A program made the translations under genes and the position numbers. The notes beneath the pieces are model-generated. The model was not told the origin of the DNA and did not search any database. It was given only the letters and a program-made list of their open reading frames with translations. From the NCBI GenBank assembly GCA_963971425.1, contig OZ020516.1:930001-994000 (forward strand): a DNA stretch of 64,000 nt. Reading direction: 5' to 3'. The stretch comes from Bryoerythrophyllum caledonicum (taxonomy: Eukaryota > Streptophyta > Bryopsida > Pottiales > Pottiaceae). Shown in pieces: positions 11,723 through 21,060 of the stretch; within the stretch, counting starts at the first letter, position 1; each line of letters begins with the position of its first letter.

Positions 11723-12513
11723 CTAGCAGATGATGCCGCATCATCTGGAATCTCAAACTCCACACCAAGGTTCTTAGAGGAGAGGGCCATTCCATTCGTG
11801 ATATACTTCATCAAAGGACTATTAGGACTCAATGGACGATTGCCTATACGTTTGCTATTCACATAATCCTTCAACTACCCGACACGGCATTCAGATGTCA
11901 AACGTCGGAGCCAAGGCAGGAGTTCTTGAATCAAAAACTTATCATACTTAGCTCCGCGCCGCCATGTATGAAGGAAAATGGCATTGCCAGAAGGATTACA
12001 GACGCTCTTTTCCGGGCTGTCGTCCAAAAGTAGAGTGTTCTCGGAGTTCATGATACCGAAGTCATCTCGACGATTATACAACGAAGAAGACAACGTTTTT
12101 AAAAAGATCAACTTCTTCGAATTATATTGAGACATCAAAAATGTATTCTACGACATCTCAATCTTCCCACAACTCTCTTGACCAAGAATGAGATCTGGAG
12201 GAGACAGATCACGAAAGAGGTAATTTGCGATCTCTTCAACGGTGGACTTCACCATTGAGCTCCAGATGACAACAGAGTTTGAGAGATCTCTGATGGTCGC
12301 TAGAAACTCACGGACGCCAGGGCGAGTATATACAGCTTTAGGACCTATGTATGCAGGGATGGTGGGCGAAAACTCCACCCGACTCCCGGAGGACCTCGAC
12401 GAGGCAGGTGCAAATGCTGCCTCGCACAAGATACCATTCAAATCCAAAACAATATTCAGCCACTTTTGGGGCCAAATGTTCTGGGCAATAGACACACTCC
12501 TAGAAGGACGATC
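11723..12513 (-). pseudogene. FCP1-like HAD phosphatase domain exon
   Basis: After the acceptor ACCAG the frame carries the HAD motif I as LDLNGILCE (about 24 residues into the exon), where plant FCP1/NLI-interacting-factor-like proteins often have DLNG. It then has VYTRPGVREFL, the motif II strand VVIWSSM, and the acidic motif LLLDDSPEK followed by NP. These are the landmarks of a Ser/Thr phosphatase of the FCP1 group, which acts on phosphorylated nuclear proteins such as the RNA polymerase II tail. A TAG at 12148-12150 and another at 11875-11877 interrupt the frame, but homology to the family continues on both sides of the first. A CAG codon at each place would restore the reading. Function in this fusion is unknown. 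Confidence 0.75.
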
Positions 12514-12567
12514 CTGGTACATGACCAACACAAAAAAGAGTCAATAAAAGGAAACATATGAATTTAC

Positions 12568-12708
12568 CTGATGAAATGCAGATTGAGCAACATGAGATGG
12601 AACTGTCACAGATTGCATGATTTCCACTCCACAATGCGACTGCTGGAAAACATTTCCAATCCGAGGCTTCAGTGCGATAGGACGGTGGACAATAACATCC
12701 AAAGTGAT
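12568..12708 (-). CDS. Small internal exon (47 codons) before the HAD exon
   Basis: Bounded by acceptor CCTCAG (before 12708) and donor CAG/GTAAATTC (12567). It is open in the frame set by both neighbours, exactly 141 bp, phase 0 at both ends. It encodes a hydrophobic and basic segment containing VIVHRPIALKPRIGNVFQQ. No domain is recognised, but phase continuity makes the exon credible. Confidence 0.65.
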
Positions 12709-12948
12709 CTGAGGACACAATTGAGTAAAATTGAATTGTTAAACAATTCTATAGATTGATGAAAAAAACGTTTTACAAAAAATTTGTACATTCCTTCTAG
12801 AGTACATCAAAAACTGTAAGGATTCGACACCTGCAAGCCACCACAAAGAGAGATAAGACCTACTGTGCGCTGAAAGCAGTCATTAGAAAAAGACAGGGCT
12901 AGATAACATCATGAAAATCGATTAACAATTTCAAAAAGGCTAGCCAAC

Positions 12949-12999
12949 CTTATTTTCCTCTGCCGCGTTCTGCCCAGGACCTTCTGGAGATGGTTTGTA
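12949..12999 (-). CDS. Remainder of exon 3 on the far side of the CACTA insertion
   Basis: Sixteen codons from 12996 to 12949 continue the exon 3 frame once the CACTA element and one GTA copy are removed, and end at a donor AAG/GTTGGC. The piece is too short to identify alone. Its value is the exact phase match on both sides of a dated insertion. Confidence 0.65.
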
Positions 13000-13519
13000 C
13001 ACTACAAGAAAACCAGCCCAATGTGACTAGGTTTTATGACTATAGTTGGGCATAAACCAAAATGTGACTAGCACTGTTTCTAGTCATTTTGACTTAGTCG
13101 CTTCGGACAATCTGACTGGGGGTCATATCGGACACTTCTTGTTCCCAATACTGCATTCCCACAATGTTTTGGAACCTCAAAACGGGACCTGCAGTGGGAC
13201 TTGGGTCCATATGACTCTATATAGTCATATATGTATGACTACACGTAGTCATCCATATGTAAATAGTGACTGAATGAATGACTATTTCTAGTGAGGTATA
13301 AGTCAACATAATACTGGTTTTATCACTACGCATAGTAGTGAGATGGTGACTAAATTGAGTCATTCATTGAGTTGGGAGAACGTGACTCTTTGGAGTCACA
13401 TCTATTTGGCAACCCCTAGTCACAAATACTCAAATAGCTTCCAAATGGTATGACTAAATGTAGTGAGGTATCAGTTAATACATGATTGGTTTTATCACTG
13501 CGCATAGTAATGAGATCTT

Positions 13520-13616
13520 GCACGCATTGAGTCATACATTGAGCCATACATTGAGTCATACATTGAGTCATACATTGAGTCATACATTGAGTCATACATT
13601 GCACGCATTGAGTCAT
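13520..13616. repeat. 12-bp tandem repeat in the CACTA left subterminal zone
   Basis: About seven head-to-tail copies of ATTGAGTCATAC, with variants such as ATTGAGCCATAC and GCACGCATTGAG at the edges. They amplify the GAGTCAT motif that is scattered through the rest of the subterminal region. The open frames across it are artefacts of the 12-bp period. Confidence 0.85.
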
Positions 13617-14056
13617 ACTCTAAAGGAAGAAGCATCTCTAAATAAGAGAGAATATGACACTTGTTCGCAAAGAATATGGGATAAATGTGATTACATGTTT
13701 CAAATGTATGCTCTCATATATTATTACCTTGATTTTTTCAAAATTAACACTTATAGAGGTGCCATTAGCAAAGAAGAAAGTAGAGCATGTTATAACACTT
13801 AACACATAACACTCACTAGTCTTACCAATTGTGTTTTTGTAGGGAAGTCAATTTTTTTTAACATTCATGAAATTATAACGTTTATAGGGATAACACTGCT
13901 TCCTTGATCCATTATGGTTTAGAATGTGATAGATTTATGAGTTTTGAATGAGTCCCAGGTCCTTAAGGGCTTACTTGATGTTGTTGTTTTTCACCAAGGC
14001 TGCAGGTGACGGTATCCATTTCCAGAGGCAAAGGCAGATTGCAAAGGCGGGCTTTT

Positions 14057-16129
14057 TGTGGGAATCCGTTCCCACATAATTCCGGATATAGCCTTAAAAT
14101 CCGGCTAGATATCAAATTTAATAAAAAAATTAGTAAATAGAATATTATAGTAGGAGGCAAATAGGTAGAAATAAGAAATAAGGAATCATGGTCCAACCGG
14201 AATCCTTAAATAGTGCTATTAGAGTACTTAGTATTAGTGCGGATGTTCGGAGAAATCCGGACTATTTCAGGGGTGATCCGGATTCCGGAACTGTCATCAT
14301 GAAACGGACCTCATCCGGCAGCCGTTTGTTCCTCAAGACAACTCTAAGAGCAGATCTGGTCGGCAGGGAGGTCGGCAGCAACACCACCAGCAGAAGAATC
14401 TCCAACCGGATCCGGAACTCAATAGCCGGAGGAGACTCCGGAGAAGACAGACGCCGGGAAGAAGATAAAGGAATCACCTAGGCGTAAGAATAAGAAGATA
14501 CCATAGTTAGGAGTAGTATTAGAAAATCCCTAGTCCCTTTTGAATTAGTAGCGATTAACGATGGGGCTCAGGATTGCACCCGGCTACTAACAAAGGAGAC
14601 TTAGGGAAGTTTGCATCCGGAAGGCCTTAGTCTAGAAAACTGTGAGTCCGGAAGGGATTTCCGGATTTCAGGGAATTTCCGGATTTCAGGGATTTCCGGA
14701 CTTCAGGGAAATTCCGGATTTCAGGGAACTTCCGGAAATCAGGGATTTCAGGGAACTTCCGGAAATCAGGGATTTCCGGAATTGAGGGATTTCCGGATTT
14801 CCGGATTTCCGGATTCCGGAAGGCGGAAGACGGAAACCGGAAACCGGAAGCCGGAAGCCGGAATCCATAATCCGGATCTCAGATCCATAAATTTCGGATC
14901 TGAGATTTGAAATCCGGATTTTCAGGGATAAGATCTTTTAGGATAAGATTTTCCGGATTCCTCGCGGATAAGATGGAGTCGAGGTTAGGAACTTAGTTAG
15001 TACTTAAAGGATGAGTCTTGGGAGGCTCATCATCTTGTTTCCTCTAGCTGAAAACATCTTAGCCTTTGAATATATTTTTCTATATCCTAGTGTTGAGCGT
15101 TTTTTTGTGAAGAACGGATCCATTGTGGTTTGTGTTGTTGTGGATAGGTTCTATCATAGTGAGCGTTATTGTGTTTGTAACTTGAGGTAACCGGTTGGGA
15201 CTTGCATTGGGAGATCGCCCGGAAGAGCTGGAGGAGAGGTTAGATAGAGTCTGACGATCCACAGGGACCGGAAGAAGCCTGGAGGGGGAGGGAGGGTATT
15301 GCAGGAGTGAGCCTCGTAGCTCCCAGGGCACGGAGAATCCGTGTGAACCCGGATTTCGGTTGTGGCCGGAATTTCCCCTTACGATAGAGCAAAAAGCCTG
15401 ATGTGTATGTCTAGGAGTCCTCGTTGCAAACCGTAATACTCACTTGGTAGAATCACGACAGCACTTGCCGGAATGTCGTTGTAGTCTAGACTTATCTCTG
15501 CGTGACCGCGTCCGGATGGCCATCCGGATGGTGTGAGAGTGTGGATCTAGCAGCAGCAATCAACCACCGGTTAGCGGAGTAGGGAGAGTGGGTGTCTACC
15601 ACTTTAAGTCACAGGCCAGTGGGGAATCCGGCCACTTACATAAAACAGGATCAGTGGCACCCGGCCACTAGCTTAAAAACTCCGGAAGAGGCTCCGTCAA
15701 AAGTTATCCGAAATCCGGAAGGATCCGGAAACTAAGGTAACAAGTCTAGAATCCGGAAAGATCCGGAATCTATTTTTAGAATCCGGAATCCGGAAGGATC
15801 CGGAATCTATTTTAAGGATCCGGAATCTATTTTAAGGATCCGGAATCCGGAATGATCCGGAATCCGGAATGATCCGGAATCCGGAATGATCCGGAATCCG
15901 GAATGATCCGGAATCCGGAATGATCCGGAATCCGGAAGGATCCGGAAATAGTTGTAGAACGAGTGAGAATGAGGTTCTGGTGGATTGGTGTTTAGTGTAA
16001 GTGGATTATTTAGTGATTCTAGAAGAAACAACAGGTCTTTGTGGGAACGAAACTGGAGCGGTTACTTTGGAAGCATTTAGTGACGATTAGGTGCATTCCG
16101 GAGGAATACTGTCTCTACAAACTGCAACA
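14057..16129 (+). mobile_element. LTR-like (solo-LTR-like) insertion nested in the CACTA element
   Basis: A 2,073-bp unit starts TGTGGGAATCCGTTCCCACA (itself a palindrome) and ends ACTGCAACA. It is flanked by the 5-bp duplication CTTTT (14052-14056 and 16130-16134). TG...CA ends and a 5-bp duplication are those of LTR retrotransposons. It is rich in CCGGAA/CCGGAT tracts (14640-14870 and 15660-15960). It shares its last 1.6 kb, from the box AGCGATTAACGATGGGGCTC at 14550, with the larger elements ending at 46951 and 48495. A short frame at 14188-14481 ending in a basic tail is probably a remnant of their gag-like gene. Confidence 0.8.
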
Positions 16130-16134
16130 CTTTT

Positions 16135-17340
16135 TGGCCAATCACAACCTGAAGGAAGCTTTTGATTAACAGAACATCATTCTCAATGAGAGGTACCCTT
16201 TATAATAGAATTTCAGCACCAGTGCTGTAGAGAAGCTTCCTCTTGCAAGATTTTGAATGTTAGCATTTGAGATTTTTGCTTCTGATGTAAATTTCTCTTT
16301 GCTGGGCACTGCAGAGAGTTGGTTGATACCTGACTTAACTGGAACGACACCTAAAGAGCTTGGAAACATGAGTGTTGTTTTCAGTCTGGACGAGGTGATC
16401 ATTTATGAACTCGTACTCTTAGAAATTCAGTAGGACTGTGCACGAAAACACTCAATCCAATGCTTTCTGTTGACCAAGGTTAGTCATGATTTTGGTTCAT
16501 GTGACGGTAAGGAGTGAGAATCCTTGAACACGTAACGTGTTCAATAGTTAGCTCTTTGGTGCATGTGACTGGAGGCAGTCACAGAGCATATCAACCTGCA
16601 TGGTAGATTCAAGTGTGATTCTATTTTTATTAAGGTAGTGTGATGCCATTCTTGTAGTGTTGAGACTGCACTATCAGGATTGCTTGTAGGGTTCAGAGAG
16701 GTTGGTTGAATGGTAGAGAAGATTATACAACAAGATGCACTTGCCTTCTTAGAATTTCAGCAGTGACCAACTCATATTACTGTGATTTGATCCAATTAGA
16801 TAAAATCTAGTTGAGTGTAGGTTTCGATGAAGGAGTTGTCTGACGTTATTTTATTTGAGACATGCCGCCAAATTTGAGATTGTTATTCAAGATTGTCATT
16901 CCTACACTATGCACGTCTAAGTGCGTTTTTGACAATGCCCATGGATGTGTTGAAGCCCCGGCTTCAAATTAAAGGCTCTAACAGAAGGTTTGTGCTACGT
17001 GATGACTTTTCAGAATTCAAATTCGTACCTATTTTTTTGTGAGCATGGAAAATCTGTATGAAAGTTAAGCCTACAAGGCATTTTTTTGTGCATCTGGAAA
17101 GCAAGTGGGAAGATAGAGCAAGTGGAATCATGATTTTTGGACTCTCTTGCAAATTAGTTACTAATTTTTGAAGGTGTATTTAAAAGTGTTTCTAGAATGG
17201 TGCCCTAAAATGACATCCTAGAATGTTTGCGCGCAAACATAGTAGTGTTGAACAGGGAAGTTTTTATGTAAGTGGAGATTGTGGACCTACTCCAATTTCA
17301 CAGCACTCACCTATTGAGCCAACAAGTAGAGGACTTCAAA
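16135..17340. other. CACTA interior, no gene seen
   Basis: Noncoding interior of the CACTA element to the right of the nested insertion. No transposase or captured gene is recognised. AGTCAT-type subterminal repeats resume from about 17350. Confidence 0.6.
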
Positions 17341-17712
17341 ATCATCTGATTGACATATATGACTACTAGTAGTCAGGTTATTTACTACATGACTGCGTGT
17401 AGTCACCCAAACCAACTCTCTTACTACAATAAGTCATACATAAACCAATTACCCTTACCATATGACTACATTACTATGACTATACATAGTAAGCACTCAG
17501 AGCATGACTCTGGGAACCGGACAGGAGAACATATGTCCCGTTCCCGTAGCCGTTCCCACCCAGGTCCTCAAAAATATGACTACATATATGACTAGTGCAT
17601 GACTGGACCCTCTTAGGACTGATTTTAGACTAAACCAATGACTGAGGTGACTACTCAGTCATATGCGCTTAGTCACATCCAGTCACATTGGGCTGGTTTT
17701 CTTGTAGTGGTA

Positions 17713-19329
17713 GTCCACTCGATCTTCATCCGCGATGAGGACGTCATCTTGTTCCGAAGGCACATCCACCCCACAGGACTCTCCGACGCACTCCTCAGAT
17801 CGTTGGACGCGAGCAGGTGATGGCTGTGGCGACGACCCCGGAGCTGAAGGAGCCCGATGTTGAGCTCTTGCTGAAACCGCCGGAATATGGAGTACGCGAC
17901 TGGGACTTCTATCCTCGGATCAAGGATACTCCACTAATCCTCTTGCCAAGAAAGAAGGATCCACCGGAGCAATAAGTACATCTTGATGGCCAGACGAGGT
18001 AGGATGGTAAAGATCTGCGAGGGAAGGGACCGAAGTCGGAATAGAAGACGAGCACCATAGTAAAGCAGACGACGAAGGTACTGCAGGACAAAGAGCAAAG
18101 GCAGAACTATCCTCGATGCGAGGATAAATCGAGGTCTGAGGAATTGTGGACAACGTTGGACCTGATGAGGTTGATTGACTGAGTTGAACCGTTTGGGAAA
18201 ACATTAAAGCCAACTCCGCTTTCATTTGAGCTTGAAGCTCAGCTCGAAGTTCAGCCGTCATTCAGTCCTTCTCCAGAGCAGACTCTTCTCTCTGCTTCTC
18301 TAGAGCAGCCACCATCTCCACCTGCCTTTGCTTGGACGCTTTCAACTGGTCTAAAATGTCCTACTTCTCCTTCTGCTCCCGAAGGCGCTTGTTGAGAATA
18401 TGCCTAAAGTAGTCACCTCCAGGTTCATACTTTACGGGCTCTCCAGGGGCAGGGGCTTCTTCGGCTGCGTTGAAGAAGAACGGATCGCCCGATCCGGAAG
18501 CGTTATCCAACCCCATTTCCACCAAAGGATCATTATGATCCGGATTTGACGTCCAACTGGCTGGAATGGGGTCTCTTCCACCTTTGTCGTCACTCGAGTC
18601 CGACAGCAGAATGATGGAATCATCTGGCACATTGAGAGCTGGACCCCCAGGAGTCTCTAGAGCCGATCGAGACTCAACCCCAACATAGTCACGAGGCGCA
18701 CTAGGAATACGGGAGGGCTCGACTTCATCACATCTTTGCATATCCACATCTCTAGCACCAGGAGAGAGTGATCGAGATGATTCATTACTGTCCATGAGCG
18801 TAGGGCGAGATGGACCTGCGTCATCACCGCGAAGGATCGAAAGATCCACACCCTCATTAGTACCATATGGATTAAAATCCAGTTGGTCCTCCGGGACACA
18901 CTGGTTTGCTTGGGTTGGTGAATGGGGGGTTGGCTGTGGTGGAGGGGACTCCATGGTCTCATCCTGCTGGGGCTGAGCCGTCTCTACATCCAATTTTGAA
19001 GTAGGGGCAGTACCAAGTTGATCTCCGGTTCTGCGACTACGAGAACGAACTGGGGCAGTCTGAGAGGCCGAGGTAGTTCGTGCTACTGTCTGCGTGGTCC
19101 GTAAGTCTGAACTACTCCGGAGTGTTGCGGTCCAGGAGTTCCTGCGGATTGAGGTGTCGCGAGGTTCTGCAGATTGCGGAACTCCGGTCACAGAAGGCAT
19201 TGGCCCAGCGTACGCACAATCCCTATGAATGAAATCATTCATGTCATACTTACATATCATTTTGGACTTGAACTTGTATGACAATCGGTAGTCTTTGTCA
19301 ATGACACCGTAGAACGAGGTTCCAAACAT
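17713..19329 (-). pseudogene. Exon 3: methylase-fold tail, disordered linker and coiled coil
   Basis: Starts after TTGCAG with MFGTSFYGVIDKDYRL, which continues the methylase-like motif I strand from exon 2 (the GxDxD-type acidic turn). It then becomes a long Ser/Pro/Asp-rich linker with acidic clusters, followed by a Glu/Lys/Gln-rich coiled coil (residues encoded near 18200-18380). Stops at 18361 (TAG), 18262 (TGA) and 17920 (TGA) interrupt an otherwise open frame. The exon resumes after the CACTA insertion at 12996-12949. Two palindromes lie inside it (18108-18126 and 17910-17928), and one of the TGA codons is a C-to-T change within such a palindrome. Confidence 0.65.
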
Positions 19330-19592
19330 CTGCAACATACAGAAAACAAATTTGTGAATGAGGTAAATGAGACAAACGAATTTAAACGGCGTCGATGACT
19401 ATGAGTATATCTTCGACCCGAGGATAATGAACAGGATTGCTAAGTACTTTTGCAAATTTGTCATAGAATAAGCAACGACGATTACAAGATATAGTAAGGA
19501 CATAAGACACATCATGCATCCACAAAACAGAGTCGGATAAAGTTATCCTCGACCCGAGGATAAACTGAAATAATGAAGAGAGACTCAATTAC
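19330..19592 (-). other. Intron 2 of the large gene, with two palindromes
   Basis: Donor GTAATTGAG at 19592 and acceptor TGTTGCAG at 19330. TATCCTCGACCCGAGGATA at 19544-19562 and TATCTTCGACCCGAGGATA at 19408-19426 lie inside. No coding frame. Confidence 0.75.
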
Positions 19593-20915
19593 CTTGCTGG
19601 CCAACACAAACTTTGAGCCACAATATACACCGAATACACGCTCTCCGTAGTTGCAGAATTGCGAAATGAGATTGAGGTAGAACTCCATCCGTGATTCAGA
19701 CCCGTGAACAGCGTAGCATGCCTCCAAGTACGTATTTTTCTCCGTGTAATAAGATGTATCCACGGTAGAGTAGCTTGGCATTACTTTCTCAACAAGAGAA
19801 CTGACATTTGGATGGTCACGTCGAATGAGGAAGAGCAAGTAAACCTTAGAACACTTGGACCTTGATGTCCCGAGGTTCAGTTGCTCGTACGCTAATGGCA
19901 AGTACGCCGCAGAAATCGGGATATACTTCTTCATCCATTTCTCTGCATACTTTAGAGCATGCATCGCTCTGTCTTTAGAAGAGGTGATCCAAATCCAAAC
20001 GGTAGGAGTTTTTAGAGTCGGGACCTTCTTCTGGGACAACAGTGTCTTTAAAAATGCGGAAAAGTATGGCTCCTCTGCAGAGTCGTCCTTGGATGACCAC
20101 CCAGGGACCTGACGAAGGTCAAGCAGTCCAAGAGGCCACGCTCTGTCCTCCGGCGGTGGCTCGAAATACTCACCGAATTTCATTTCTTCACCATCAAAGT
20201 CCCGAAGCTTGGATGGACCATCATGGTGAGAGAACTGGCTCTTAACCAAGAGAAACTTCGTGAAGAACGGAAAAACATTAGGGAACTTCTCCACCAAGTG
20301 GGAAGCCCGCTTCAACTTCCCCGCATTCGTCAACCGCATGGAGAAGAACTCCTTGTCAGGACGACAAAAGAGCATGTTGTAAGTTGCAGAAGACACGCGA
20401 TGATTTGCCTTCCACGACTTCCACACAACGTCGTCAACGAATCCGTCTGAAAGTAAAAACTTCAACGACGGGTCAATTGATATCAACTCCTGCATGACTA
20501 TGCGCTTTTTCTTCCAGCGATCAACCCAGTCCTCGTAATGGAAGCAAGAGCCATGAACCACTGCCGTTCTTCGTAGAGTGACTTTTGGGTACCCGTACGC
20601 TCGATCGCTGTCTACCAGGTAGGTGAACAAATCTCTCAAGTCGTTATCGGTTAGGTGACCCAACCTCTTGAAGAATTCGCGATGGATCGGTGAAACTCTG
20701 CTTTCCTTGGCTTCGTTGTATGGAGCCATGGTGTCAGGGTTGATAATCTCACCCCTGTTGTGCATGTCAAGGAAATCCTTCCACAATTTGAAGATGTCAT
20801 CAGGAAGTGAGATAACCTTGATCTCATTTGTGAGGTCTGATGACTTGCTAACCTGCTTCCCTTCTTTTGTGGGATCTATATTCTGGAAGCGGTTGACAAT
20901 GAGCTTGGAAAACAA
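19593..20915 (-). CDS. Exon 2: degenerate N6/N4 DNA-methylase-like domain
   Basis: This exon is open throughout (441 codons, phase 0 at both ends). The second half has the layout of a beta-class (circularly permuted) DNA methylase. There is a strand plus VPGW where such enzymes have (D/S)PP(Y/W), then a helix and the strand VWIWITSS, a segment SKVYLLFLIRRD, HGSESRMEFYLNLI in the position of HPTEKPVALLEYLI, and ERVFGVYCGSKFVLASK in the position of motif I (VLDPFxGSGT). The key residues of both motif IV and motif I are changed, so SAM-dependent catalysis is unlikely. A ParB-fold domain directly upstream of such a methylase is a known bacterial and phage fusion, which supports the reading. This is a pattern comparison by eye, not a search result. 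Confidence 0.55.
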
Positions 20916-21060
20916 CTGCAATCAAGAAACATGTTTTGTCAGGTCATATTCAGACCGAAGAATCACACAATTCTAAAAAATTGAATCTTAACATTTTATA
21001 ATCGTTGCATTGAAAACTGATATCCTCGACTCGAGAATAAACCTGAGGCGGACCACTTAC
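20916..21060 (-). other. Intron 1 of the large gene, with one palindrome
   Basis: Donor GTAAGTGGTC at 21060 and acceptor TTGATTGCAG ending at 20916 give a 145-bp phase-0 intron joining EKYL to LFSKLIVN. A palindrome copy (TATCCTCGACTCGAGAATA) sits at 21021-21039. Confidence 0.8.

Larger units (their letters stand above)
13000..17709. mobile_element. Non-autonomous CACTA (En/Spm) element inserted in an exon
   Basis: It begins CACTACAAGAAAACCAGCCC and ends with the inverted copy GGGCTGGTTTTCTTGTAGTG, a perfect long terminal inverted repeat of the classic plant CACTA type. The 3-bp target duplication is GTA (12997-12999 and 17710-17712). Subterminal zones at both ends are dense in AGTCAT/ATGACT units, the expected transposase-binding clusters. 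No transposase gene is present. It interrupts exon 3 of the minus-strand gene. Deleting the element and one GTA restores an open frame on both sides, so the insertion postdates a functional or near-functional reading frame. Confidence 0.95.

Noticed and set aside
14640-15960. CCGGAA/CCGGAT-rich tracts as a separate satellite
   Set aside because: They are internal to the LTR-like unit and recur at equivalent positions in the 43-48 kb elements, so they belong to the element.
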